DNA of 64,000 bases from Culex pipiens pallens (Eukaryota > Arthropoda > Insecta > Diptera > Culicidae). The stretch lies in the NCBI RefSeq assembly GCF_016801865.2, contig NC_068938.1:27850240-27914239 (forward strand). The letters run 5' to 3'. Positions 22,466 to 33,780 of this stretch are shown here, in pieces. The position numbers were made by a program, and so were the translations under genes. Under the pieces are notes generated by a model. That model saw nothing but the letters and a program-made list of their open reading frames with translations. It searched no databases and was not told where the DNA came from. Within the stretch, counting starts at the first letter, position 1; each line of letters opens with the position of its first letter.

Positions 22466-25099
22466 ATATTTATAGATGTTAATCAACTTGAAAGCTATGT
22501 AGTTTTTTTTACAGTGCAAGCTTTTTAACAGGTGTCAAAGCAAAAAAAGAGGAACTCCATTTATTAGACTCATCCTTGATAATGATAATAATAATGTATT
22601 TTTTAGCAATTAAAAATTAATTACATAATCATAAGCAAAAAATAAATAAAAATAAGCAACTACATGTAATTTGAAATGGAAAAAAATGATAAATGGTATA
22701 TAACAATGAAGCATCAAATTTAATTAACAATTAATTAAACATTAAATCAATATGGCTAATGTTTTTTTTTTACTTTACGGAATCGATTGTTTATAAATGT
22801 TTTTGAAACATTTCAAATTGTTTTACTTCGTTGATTTTTGCTGTTTTCGCAACTCTCCCTGGAATCCGTGCCGCTAGAACTGCACCAGATAGCGTGCCAG
22901 GATGCCTTCAAAAGTGGGCCACATTTGAACGGTGAGATAAAAATGCATAAAAGGTTGAACTTTTTTTTTACTCAACGCTTCCTTCGCTTCTCTGCAATGA
23001 AAAGCTCGTTCCAAATGCAGCAAGAAGAGCAAGAAAAAAAATCTAGGACATCACGCCCGGTACGATGCACCCTATCGGTTTGGCTGGCTGTGTGCGTGAT
23101 GGAAGGACTTTTGGGACCATTACTTCCTGCCACGGGATTATAACGTAAAGGTATCACAATATTTACACAGATTTGCATTGTTCGATGCGTGGCGTGACTA
23201 AGCGAATATTAGACAATGATTAAGGATGCTTACTTTTTATTGTTGGAGTTTTTTTTGTGAAAATCATCGAAAATTTTTATCGAGCTTACCTGAAACGATA
23301 ACGAGAGGAAAAAAGTCGCAATTAGTGAAAGTGTAATAACTAGAATGGTCGGTGCTTATCGATAAAGGCTCATATCCCAAAACCCTGTTTGATATTCGAA
23401 ACAACCTTAATTAGGCAAATTACCACTTTGGCGCGTCCGAGGGCAAAACTGTCGGCGCCAATTAAGGAAGGCCCCCGAAATCGACTCCCGTTTCCCGTTT
23501 TCTTTATTTGAGTAATTGAAAACCGCAACCGAAGAGCTGAAGATGGGTTCTTTCTTCGCAAAAGTTTCAACCGGACTAAAGTGCGGACAGCAGCAGCGCA
23601 TATAATTAGCATCGGGCAGTAACAGGACACGCGTCCTCCTTAACTTCTAGAGTTGAGCAAGTCAGGAAGGCAGGAACAACCATATGTTCCACGACGAACG
23701 ATTCGATGCGGTGATCCGTAATTTATCGTTCACGCCTCGAAGGATTTGGAAGGAGGCTCATTCGTTGTGGAAGGTGGAGGAGTGTTGAGCGTTTGGTGTT
23801 GAATGTTATTGAATATTAAAAAATAGTGTTACGGTTATGATCTGGAGCGTGTAGACTTTGTTTAGTTTTATGAGGGGTGGAATATGAATTTCAATGTTTG
23901 AATAACATTTGTATGCATTTTTAGAGAAAATACTGCTTGAATTTTAACATAATTACTTCATCCCAAGATAAAGTGAACTCTAACTTAGCTAACTAATAAA
24001 ACGGTCCAAAGTTTGTCCGGATTTCACATAATGCAGTGACAAAAAAATTGATAAGGGGCATAAAAATCGTAAGGTAAAACAAAGTTGGTTGGACAAAACG
24101 ATACATAAAAAGTTAAATAAAAAAAATGTTACTATCACTTACAAGTCAATGACAGTAGGCAAAAAATAAAATAAATAAAAAAAACGTAACCACCATCGCC
24201 AGGGTTAGATTAGACTCCCATCAATGGCATGAAACAACCGCAATCGAAACGCACAAATAAAAACCACTTTCCAGCTCTCATTTCACCCATCCCGTACGGC
24301 AGTTATTGGGCTTTTATTTAGATCTATATTTAAATAACTCACCAAGTAAAAAAAAAACTCCAACTCACCTTTTTGTAGTGATGTCGCCAGCTGATAAAAT
24401 TTCATAAAATATGTAAATAAGTTTCATCTCTCTCTAAAACCAAACTCGATCACCGCGAAATAACGCACCAAATCATCTCCCGTTTAAACCAAATGAAAAA
24501 ATGATTATTCAAATTCCCAAATCAAATAGAGGGATGCTTCAACCGGGACGACCCCCTGTCGCACAAGAGAGCTGTCACTATTTGGGACGTTTTTTTTCTC
24601 ATTCCGTCCTCCCAAACAAAACTAGAATTTCTGTTTATCTCCCTATATTTTACCTCTTTTGTTTTCACGCTTTAAACTGCTCTCGAAACGCCCGAAGTCG
24701 AACTGGAATCATTTCAGCTCAATTGACATTAGGAAAACAATACCAAAAGGACTCTTGTCCTTGTTTTTATTTTAATGATGGTGAGGTCAGGCAAACAGAA
24801 ACGAGTTTAGAGCGATCGAACGCACTTTTTGAAAGTTACCGTTAATTCTACACAATACGGAAAACCGATATTTGTTCTAGGTTTCGATGCACGGAATAAA
24901 TTAATAGCAATTAAATGTTTTTTTTTCAAACTATCTTGTAAGAAGCAATCGGGCCACCCCTGACGATTTGAATCGATTTCAACCCCTTTCTTCAAACGGA
25001 TCCTTTCGGGTGGTGAGAGGCACCCGACCGTGTAGAACTATAAAAAGTGTAAGAAAACGGAATTAAATTGCGGTTAAATTGCTTACAATGCTGTTAATT
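22466..25099. other. AT-rich then single-copy-like noncoding island
   Basis: 22466-22830 is AT-rich; 22830-25090 is more balanced and shows no repeat termini. Short ORFs overlap on both strands without domains. A palindromic TATCGATA-type motif lies near 23360. No gene supported. Confidence 0.4.
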
Positions 25100-25330
25100 T
25101 GATGGTATGTGCCTTCTTGGGGGCGATCGAAATCGAGTGTGGCACAAATGAGATGCTTCCGGAGTTTGAGGGGTCACGCGATTGGCTAACTTGAATGTGT
25201 CTAAAACCAACCACTAGTGTCTTAGAGTTTTTAGTGCCCACGGGATTCGAACCGACGACCTCTGGATTGTGAGTCAAACGCCCGTTACGAATGACCCAAA
25301 TTTGTCTATGAACTGCTAAAACAAACTTAA
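25100..25330 (-). mobile_element. tRNA-derived SINE-like unit
   Basis: On the minus strand TGGGTCATTCGTAACGGG (25281-25298, A-box-like) is followed by GGTTCGAATCCCG (25241-25253, a near-perfect B box), with tRNA-like sequence between them. A tail of about 140 bp follows. It lacks proper acceptor-stem pairing, so it is a SINE or tRNA pseudogene rather than a tRNA gene. The family is not identified. Confidence 0.55.
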
Positions 25331-25446
25331 ACATTTCTACATATATACAAAAATAATAATCATAACACAACTACTTCAACTCAGGTTAAAACGTGCCGAA
25401 CAATTTAGCATAGACGCCCTTGTTTCCATAGCGTTAATAATGGTAT

Positions 25447-25628
25447 TGTGGTATCCTAGATTATGTGTGTAACGAGTGGGACAGACAGTTGTGATTGGTA
25501 AACGGGATTATGCGTGTAAGTGAGGAGAGTCAGTCTGGGTGTGAAGGTGAATAAAGATGGAGCGTGGGTTCCTCGAAGGTGAATCAAATATCGATTGTTT
25601 TATTAAGTATAAACTATAGAATATCACA
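25447..25628 (+). repeat. 5' LTR, 182 bp
   Basis: Starts TGTGG and ends TCACA. It contains an initiator-like TCAGTC at 25530-25535 and an AATAAA at 25550-25555, consistent with a short promoter and poly(A) unit in the LTR. Confidence 0.92.
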
Positions 25629-25644
25629 TTGGCGATCCTGCCAT
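25629..25644 (+). promoter_or_regulatory. Putative primer binding site
   Basis: TTGGCGATCCTGCCAT begins right after the LTR. Its complement would end in CCA like a tRNA 3' end; the tRNA species is not determined. Confidence 0.6.
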
Positions 25645-27454
25645 GATATTTTTGTAAAGTTTTGTGGTTTTGTGAAACTGGCTGTGTGTTTAGTGAAGGA
25701 AAAAGCGAAAAATTTGTTTTGTTTTGGTGCGGAAGTTTTCTGTTGTTTTCTTTGTTTTTCAGTTGTTGCTGCTGCAGTTTCCAACCTGCGTGGAGTGCGG
25801 TCGCCGCAACTACAATCGGTTGCAGGGAGGAAAAGATGAACGGGTAGCTGGAAGTCGCGGATTTGTGATTGAAATGCTACGAGTTTGCACAATCAAAGAA
25901 GGAGTGAGAATATGTGAGTAGAGTGAAATAATAAAATAAAACATGTGCGTCAACAAGGATCTACGATTTTGACAACCAAAAGCAAACAGCGCTAAATACA
26001 GGGTTGGCTCGAGGAGCTGTCACAAGTCTCGTACAGAATTTACAACGCATTGTACAGATATTTCGCAAACTGTAAATGCAGCAGCAATTGGGTACTAAAG
26101 CCCTATGTCATTTTTTATGTACAACGGTAAAAAACACGATCAAAAACCATTTCTGATCACTTTTTTTCATTTTAATGCAAAAAAAAAATAATGACAAGAC
26201 AACATTTTTTTGATGGATCAACTGTGGTCCCCTTGGAACGAGCTGTCAAGTAGGAACTTTTCTGTCAAGAAGGACCGCGAGGTTAATTTTTCAAAATTGA
26301 TTTAAAAATCCATTTTAAACTCTATGTGGTCGTACAAAGGGTCATTGTACTCAGAAAAATAAGCTTTATCGTTGTAAACAATAATATCACGAATCTAAGC
26401 TTCATTTTAGGACCCAATTTAGGGTAATTTCTATAAATGATTTTATGAGATTGGAATCGGTTTAGAAGTTGTTTTGAGTTTTATTTACTGCCGGAAAAGG
26501 AGAAGTGGTTATGGCAGAATTCGTCTGTATTTGAAATAGTTTCCTGAAATCAGTCATTGAATTCGTGAGGCGCTGTACCTGCTTAATCTTTCAAAAAGGG
26601 TAAACAATGGTAGTTTTTTTTAGGAAAACTATTGGAGATTAATATTTTAACTTTTAATAGTTGCTTATATAGAGCTGTATCGAATGGGGTATAATAATGA
26701 ATGTTGTTGGTCTAGGTTCATTTTCAGTCGACCCCGTTTGCATTCCTTGCGATTTGGAAGAAGGGGTCAGTTTGAGCCTAAATGATGTTGAGTCGATGAG
26801 TTATTTCAGGTGTAGGGGTCGCCTCCCTGTCATGGATATTCAGAGTAAGAATAGTTGAACAAATGGAAGTGGATATTGTTTTGCTAATTCAGAGAAAGGT
26901 GGGCTATGACATCAGCTGATTTTTCATTAGTATTAGTTGGACTGTGCAGGATGACAAAAGGCTTATGTGGCTTGAAGCTGGGTTGAAAGAGATGAAAATG
27001 TGCACAGTTTTAAGATTGTATGAATTTGCAAAGGATCTTTAAATAAAGGTTTTAAACCGGAAACTGGTAGCAAAATAAGAAAGCTTTTCAGTTGAATAAG
27101 TTTTATAAAGTTAGCGTTTACTTCTATTTAAGCTTCAATTATAATAGTCAAAAGAATAGTTTAAAGACCCTTTTGGGTCATTTGTAGAAGAAACAATAGT
27201 CGAACTTTACAAGGAAGGAGAAAACAATCGATGTAGAATGGATTAAATTGTCAACAAGGTGAACCTGTCGTAAGATGAATGTTTTGGTTGTCAAATCATG
27301 TCGGATTCAAGGCTTTAAAATGGAAGTTTTATTGAATGTTTAATATTTGTTTGGAATCATCTGAAATGGTTTAATTAGAGAGTCGGTTTCTTTTGGGTTC
27401 CGTTTCCGTGAGTTGTATTAAAAAGGACTTGACATGGTGGAAGTAGCTAGGAAA

Positions 27455-28300
27455 GGTTGAGTCGGGTTCAGCCCATGACCAACAAGTAAAAAAAAAAAAG
27501 AGTAAGACCAGCTATTGAAGAGAAGAGTATAATTAAAGTTGAGTCGGGTTAAGCCCATGACCAACCGGTAACAGAAAAAGTTTAAGGAATGGTTGAGTCG
27601 GGTTCAGCCCATGACCAAAAAGTAAAAAAAAAGAGTAAGACCAGCTATTGAAGAGAAGAGTATGATTAAAGTTGAGTCGGGTTAAGCCCATGACCAACCG
27701 GTAACAGAAAAATTTTAAGGAATGGTTGAGTCGGGTTCAGCCCATGACCAACAAGTAAAGAAAAAAAAAGAGTAAGACCAGCTATTGAAGAGAGGAGTAT
27801 GGTTAAAGTTGAGTCGGGTTAAGCCCATGACCAACCGGTAAAAGAAAGGAGGATTTAGCAATGGATGAGTTGGGTTAAGCCCATGGCCAATTATTGAAAG
27901 GGAATTTTTGGGAAGGTTGAGTCGGGTTAAGCCCAGGACCAACCAGTGAAAAAACATTCTAGGAGAAGTTGAAGAATGATGAGTCAGGTCTATGGCCAAC
28001 GATTGGAAAAAGGGAGTTAGGTACAAGTTGAGTCGGGATAAGCCAATGACCATCCGAAAAAAGGAAATATTAAGGAAAGACTGTTTTAGGTTAAGCCCAT
28101 GGCAAATCATTGAAAGGGAGAAAGTTTGGGAAAGGGTTGAGTCGGGTTAAGCCTATGACCAACCATTATAAGAGTTAAAGTTTAAGGAAGTTTTGAATTG
28201 GGTTGGGGCCATTACCAACAATTGAAATAATGGGCCATTTTGAGAGGAGTTGAGTCGGGTCAACCCATGGTCGAGTCCATGGCCAACTGATGTTCAACAG
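27455..28300 (+). repeat. Minisatellite with ~65-bp subunits in a ~133-bp higher-order unit
   Basis: The motif GTTGAGTCGGGTTNAGCCCA followed by TGACCAAC recurs about a dozen times. Between 27455 and 27860 alternating subunits (with GTTCAGCCC and GTTAAGCCC) form a higher-order unit repeated at 27455, 27591 and 27724; later units are more diverged. It lies wholly inside the LTR element. Confidence 0.85.
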
Positions 28301-28901
28301 TATGGTTCTGGTCCGAAGAGTCAGAGAATAAAGCTTTCTAGGCCCAGTGGAAAAAAATAATAATTTATCCCAAAAATGACGAACTTCTGTTTGCTGGCAT
28401 ATAAGGCGGTCAGCAAAAAAAAAAAAAAAAAACAGCTAGAAGTCGCCTAACATAAAACAAAAACTCTTGCTTGAAAGGGATAGCAAACCTGATGCGAACA
28501 AATAGCTGCCATGTAAACATATTTTGAATGTGTTGGTAGGTTTCTGACTTGAAAGCCTTATTACTTAGCTATAGAGTTATCTACGTGCGCATGTATTGCG
28601 TGTTTGTACACGAAGGATTTTTAGGTTAAAATTTGTACCCGCCAGCAAAAACAAATGGTAAGCTAGTGTGCGTGAGATCGGGCTTAGATAGCTCTATATC
28701 CTTGGGCAGGCGGATAGGAGGCGAGTCACTGTCAGTGTGCAGGAGAGAGAACTCGTATTAAAGCGTGGATAATGAGACTGAAGGTTTGCAGCCCATGTAC
28801 AACTACAAATTAAATTAGAAGGGGTTTTTGCGATCAAGGCCAACTACCATTAATATAGATAACTAGAATGAAAGAAGAAGTAGCATCGGGTAAGACCCGC
28901 A

Positions 28902-29077
28902 ATAGGGACGTGATGTTATATCGTGCTGTTATCTGGGTTTTTAGTGGAAAAGTGCTGAGTCATCGTCTAAAAAAAAGACGGCGTCCTATCTCCCCCATTA
29001 AAATGAAGTCGATAAAGTAGTCGGTTTCAATGGAGGAAAAGTGGAAAACATGGTCTAAAAATAGCGACGCCATCCCC
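28902..29077 (+). repeat. SINE-body segment captured inside the LTR element
   Basis: This segment matches 18352-18534 (GTGGAAAAGTGCTGAGTCAT and onward to GACGCCATCCCC) with scattered substitutions, but without the tRNA-like head found there. Confidence 0.8.
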
Positions 29078-30615
29078 TATAAACTATTAATAAAGGGAGT
29101 TTTTAGCAAAAGTAGAGTTGAACAATTGGTAATAAAGATTTGTAGGGTTATGTTCTAAGGAGTTTCAGAAGGCTGAGTCAAGCACAGGCCATGGTCAGTT
29201 TAAAAGAGAGTGAGTTCCACAAAGTTGAGCCAGGATGGCCTCTTAAAAGGAAGATCTAGAGGGGTTGAGTAGGATAGAGTCAGTTGACTTGTGTTTGGTT
29301 TTTGAGTTTTCAAATTTAGAAATAGGAAGACGAATATGAAGTTAAAACATATGAAGTTAAAACATTGTTTATTACATAGCTTAGTATTCATGATGGAAGG
29401 AAGTAGTCGATTGGGAGGAGTTAGGATGTTCTGGCAGGTTTTATAGATCGATTAAAGAACAAGAGCCATTGTTTGAAACATTCAATGAATCAGAGCATTT
29501 TAGTATTTTGGAAAATATGTCAACTTTGAATATAATTATGGATTCATTTTCTAATGTACTGTATACACAATTGTTTACAACAGAGTTTGATTGTTTTTCG
29601 CTATCGGTTTGTAGCAGGATTGGGTCCGTAAGCTCGACAATGTTGGAATAAGAAGACAACAACTTCCTTAGTTGCTGTGCTACCTTAAGATTTATATTTT
29701 ATTTGACGGGTGTTGCATACTCGTGTTTTTGCGAATAGGAAAAAGGTAACTGTGTAAAAGAAATGGATTGTGTTGAATTTCAATTGTTTTATAACTGATT
29801 TAGGTAGTTAATACAGATCTAGAATTTTTTACATAGATTTTTGGTATCTCGTTGAAATTAGAATCTGAGGATTTGTTATTCGCTTGACAGTTGACGAATG
29901 AAATGGATATTATTAGTAATGGTCTACTTGCATAAACATAAGGAATGTAGAATTTGTAAAGTTCATGATTGTTTTGGTTTGTACTAGAGTTTGTATGAAT
30001 GATTTAAAATGGTTTTGGTATTGTGTTTTTTTTTTGTGAATTTGTATTAGGTTAATAGTGTGAGATTGGCAAAACTGAAATGTTGAGAGGAGCAGTCTTA
30101 AAATTGTGCGATGATGATTTGTGAATACCAAAAGGTGGTTACATTGGAGACAGCTTTGAATTTTTTTTGACAATTTTTAAGTAAATGGCGTGAGTTTCAA
30201 TTCGTTTCCATGCTACTGAGGAGTGGTGTACGGAAAGTTACAGAAGAGAAATGAAGGAAGAAAAGTTACTCAACCTCTTTGTGTATATTTATGTGGTTTC
30301 CCAGTCAAAGAGTTGACTATATGTGACATTTAGAGATATCTTCTAGACATACCTCGAAATGGAGTAATGAATGATAACTTGAGATCTGATATCTCGTGGG
30401 CATTAATATCGTTAAAATTGTTTGTTGCATTTTTCCTCGTACTTTTCTGTTTTTTTTGCTTATTTTTTCAGGTGCGGTGGAGGAAAATGGAAGGATACAC
30501 AGCCTAAAGGAAATCCGTTGATTTGCTTCTAATAAGATCAGATGCTAGAACGAGGACTGTAACGATGCCTGACTGCAGAAAGAGTTACGTTACTTCTATG
30601 CACTTGTCCTTATTC

Positions 30616-30629
30616 CTTGAAGGGGAGGA
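30616..30629 (+). promoter_or_regulatory. Polypurine tract
   Basis: The purine-rich run TTGAAGGGGAGGA directly abuts the right LTR, the standard position for second-strand priming in LTR elements. Confidence 0.7.
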
Positions 30630-30811
30630 TGTGGTATCCTAGATTATGTGTGTAACGAGTGGGACAGACAGTTGTGATTGGTAAACGGGATTATGCGTGT
30701 AAGTGAGGAGAGTCAGTCTGGGTGTGAAGGTGAATAAAGATGGAGCGTGGGTTCCTCGAAGGTGAATCAAATATCGATTGTTTTATTAAGTATAAACTAT
30801 AGAATATCACA
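30630..30811 (+). repeat. 3' LTR, 182 bp
   Basis: Same length as the left LTR and, on reading, the same sequence throughout. It is followed by the target duplication GGTAT. Confidence 0.92.
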
Positions 30812-31061
30812 GGTATAAAGAGCAATTCTCTACAAAATCGACCAATTTCGACAATTTTATTTTTTGTATTTTTTTTAATTTTGTACAGGCCTTCCCTACG
30901 ACCAAAGAAGCTATTTTGTATCATCATCAAACACGTCTCCATACAATTTTGACAGCTGTCCAGATGAAAATGGTATGTAAATGGTACGTAAATATTCGAA
31001 AATCTGTGAAGTTTAAATGAATATTCTGATGTCTTCGGCAATTGCTGAGGATTTGTTTTTA

Positions 31062-31905
31062 TTAAAAAAAAGGTACATGGAAATTTGCCGATTATTTAAT
31101 CAACTTTTTTTTCACAAAAACTCAATTTCCCAAAATACGTATTTTTTCGAGATTTTTTGATATGAAAACATTTAAACATTAAATATTACGTCTTTTCAAA
31201 ATGTTAGTCTTGATTAAAAAAAATGAAAATATTTTTTCGATGAGATCGGAAAATCACACCAATTTTCCTGTTTGTTTTCTTTAAGGGGTTTTAGTTTTTT
31301 AGTTTTTTTTAATCTGTTTTCATGGCATTAAAAATATATATTTGAAACCATTATCAAAATAAATTTGAAGACATTTGGTTGTATAATTGCCGAGATATAG
31401 CTATATTAAGGCAGCAGTTTCAAAAAACGGGTGCCACGATATCTCCACACTGCTTTGACCAAATCGGCTCAAAATTTTGGTGGAGCCTCGTTGTGTGCAT
31501 GACGAAGCCCGATTTTCAAAAAGTTTATTTAAAAAAAAAAAAGATAAAAATGTTTTAATGTTTTTCATATAAAAAATTGCCGGTTTTTGATTTTTGTATT
31601 TTTTTTTTAATGCTAAATTTCAAAATCGCGCTTCGTCATGCACACGGGATATGTCTTGCAAGTCTTCACCTCAAATTTCAGCCAATTTGGTCCATCCCAT
31701 CTCGAGATATCGTGGCACCCGTAAATCAACTCGGCGTTCAGAGAAAAACGCTCACAAAGTTTGACAGTTCGCTTTGCGCATGGCAAAATTTCGAGCGTAA
31801 ATCGACTTTTACTCAGTTTAATCATGAAATATCTTCATGATACTTTCAGGAGTGATTGAAAATCATCTTTTAAGTGGATTTAATAAATTTTCTAAAATAT
31901 GAAAT
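31062..31905 (+). mobile_element. TTAA-family element, copy 1 (ends unclear)
   Basis: It shares a long body with the elements at 35934-37135 and 54764-55482: GGTGCCACGATATCTC, GCATGACGAAGCCCGATTTT and AGGAGTGATTGAAAATCATC. The left end near TTAA 31062-31065 and AGGTACATGG resembles the other copies; the right terminus (GTAACC...TTAA) is missing or diverged. Confidence 0.6.
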
Positions 31906-32340
31906 TTTTTATATTCGACATGTCGCTATATCTCAGCAACCAGTCCCTTAGACAATTTTTTAAGCAAATTTGCTGAATTAAAAAAAATATATATATATAT
32001 ATATTTTCAGGAATCATGGACACTATGTCAAATTCTCAAAAAAAAACAGAATTTTTCAGACAAAATTTAACTTTGAATGGATATAATTCGAAAACGCAAA
32101 ACAAGTTCTTCTAAAAGAGGAGTTAGATTGGATGCATGTGTGGCCCTTTATCTAAAAAAAATGTTAAGTACATTTCGATTGCAAATTGGTTTTTACAAAA
32201 AGATGAGGTAACACAATTTTAAGTAGAAAACATCATTTTTTCACAAAAATCACAGAAAAAAAATCATAACTTGTTTGCATAATTTTGGTCCATACTTCTA
32301 AATGGCTTTAAAGATGCGGGGGTGTGTCCCCTAAAACATA

Positions 32341-32791
32341 TCCCGAGCAGACGGAAATAACTTGGGAATAACATTTTTTGATATTTGAAAATACTAGGCC
32401 AATAACATTTTACGTTATTTATAACAAAATTTGTTATTCGTCGTTATGATTTTTTTTTGTTATTGGAATGTTATTGTAATAACAGACTAATAACATTTTT
32501 AGTTATCCTTCGAACAAATCTTTGCTATTAATTTTTGTTATTTTAACAACTAATCCGATCATCCCAATAACAGTTGGAGTTATTCTTCCATAACAAAAAA
32601 TGTTATTTCAAAGTTGTTTTGGCTTTCAACCAATACCAGACCAATAACAAATTTTGTTATGATAACATAAACCGTTATTAAACCATTATGCAGAAATGGA
32701 TTTTTCAGGAAGATTCCATAAATTTTTTTTTTATTTTAACAGAATTTGTTATTGAAATGGCATGAATTTTGTTATTACCGTCTACCCGGGA
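32341..32791. mobile_element. 451-bp TA-flanked MITE rich in TAACA/TGTTA
   Basis: TCCCGAGCAGACGGAAATAA and the right end in reverse complement, TCCCGGGTAGACGGTAATAA, form the termini, with TA on both flanks. The interior is a dense run of AATAACA/TGTTATT motifs in both orientations. Confidence 0.75.
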
Positions 32792-32879
32792 TAAAAAATA
32801 ACAAATTCAGATTTTGGAAAATTGAGTTGTTGTGAAAAAAAGTTAATTCAAAAATCAAACAAAAATCCGTGTACCAAAT

Positions 32880-33542
32880 GAGCATGAGCATGAGCATGGT
32901 TGACTGCCAATGAGATGCTACTCCGTTATTGACAGATCAGCTGAAGTTAAACAATGAATCAAAAATGATCAGTGGGAGCCAACCATCTGTTCACTGTTTA
33001 ACCTCTGAAGATCTCTACTTTATTAGTCAATACCGGCGCCCTCCCAAGAAGCCTGCAGTTCAACGAAAGGGAGGAATGTTAGTCCGATAGTTGAAGTTGC
33101 AGACTCATCAAGCACACAGTTTTTCGCTATATACTTGTTGATACCGCTTGAGACCGTTGAATCCACAGCATCTCCTTCAAGCATCACGTGATTATTATTT
33201 TTTTGGGTTAGTAGGATAAGGTATTGGCTTTTCGATGCCTCCCGAGCTACGATGCTATGGGGAGGACTTTCATAACAGACCCGTCGGCGAGCCTTCCGAG
33301 CAACGATGCTATGGGAAGGTCTTTTTGGTTAACACACAAAGTCACTCACACACAATTATTTCACTCCACTATTAATTAATCCAAAATGTCAGTGCGTCTT
33401 TCGATCATTATAAAGAAATGGCTTTTTCACTATAAAAAATAAAACCTTATTCAAAAAATTATACACAATTTACCCGACGCCGTGCCTTCCGATCAACGAT
33501 GATATAAGAAGGGCTTTGAAAATCACAAAACAATTAATTAAG
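32880..33542 (+). mobile_element. 663-bp retroposon with perfect 25-bp target duplication
   Basis: The 25 bases at 32855-32879 (TCAAACAAAAATCC... ACCAAAT) are repeated exactly at 33543-33567, on either side of a 663-bp insert that starts GAGCATGAGCATGG. Such a long, variable-length duplication is typical of target-primed reverse transcription. The insert has no long ORF and no poly(A) tail. Three internal hairpin units CCTCCC...GGGAGG, CCTTCC...GGAAGG and CCTTC...GAAGG lie at 33238, 33292 and 33485. I recall it as a common Culex repeat, but its parent element is not identified. Confidence 0.85.
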
Positions 33543-33780
33543 TCAAACAAAAATCCGTGTACCAAATCAATCAAAAAAATCCTTGAATAGTTACAAATTT
33601 TAGAATAATTACGTACCATTTTTGTATGAATAGCTGCCAAAATTGTATGGAGGTTTGTACGGGTGAGTCAATGAGCCAAAATGGCTTCTTTGGTGATAGG
33701 AATGGCCCCCACAAAGTTTAGGCCAAATCGAAAAATACAAAAAAATAGTCGAAATCGGCCGATTTCGAAGAGAATTGCTC

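Larger units (their letters stand above)
25447..30811 (+). mobile_element. 5365-bp non-coding LTR retrotransposon (LARD-type)
   Basis: Two 182-bp direct repeats (25447-25628 and 30630-30811), which I read as identical, begin TGTGGTATCC and end AATATCACA. The flanks are GGTAT at 25442-25446 and 30812-30816, a perfect 5-bp target duplication. A primer-binding-site-like TTGGCGATCCTGCC directly follows the left LTR and a polypurine tract GAAGGGGAGGA precedes the right one. The ~5-kb interior carries no gag, protease, RT or integrase ORF in any frame, only ORFs under 135 codons, so the element must be mobilised in trans. The superfamily is undecided (Copia-like by TSD and PPT). Identical LTRs indicate a very recent insertion. 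Confidence 0.93.
30820..33780. mobile_element. 2.96-kb element with ~190-bp inverted ends, carrying later insertions
   Basis: GAGCAATTCTCTACAAAATC at the left matches the reverse complement of the right end, GAGCAATTCTCTTCGAAATC, and similarity continues inward for about 190 bp (GACCAAAGAAGC, CTCCATACAATTTTG and a TGGTACGTAA motif on both sides). It contains a TTAA-family copy, a TA-flanked MITE and a retroposon. No transposase ORF remains. Related fragments appear near 42990-43200 and 49590-49760. Confidence 0.65.

Noticed and set aside
25083..25370. Possible functional tRNA on the minus strand
   Set aside because: A and B boxes are good, but acceptor and anticodon stems do not pair properly; better explained as a SINE-like unit or pseudogene.
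27715..28110. 131-codon ORF on the minus strand
   Set aside because: It lies in the minisatellite of the LTR element; its internal repeats reflect the DNA units, and it does not extend beyond the array.
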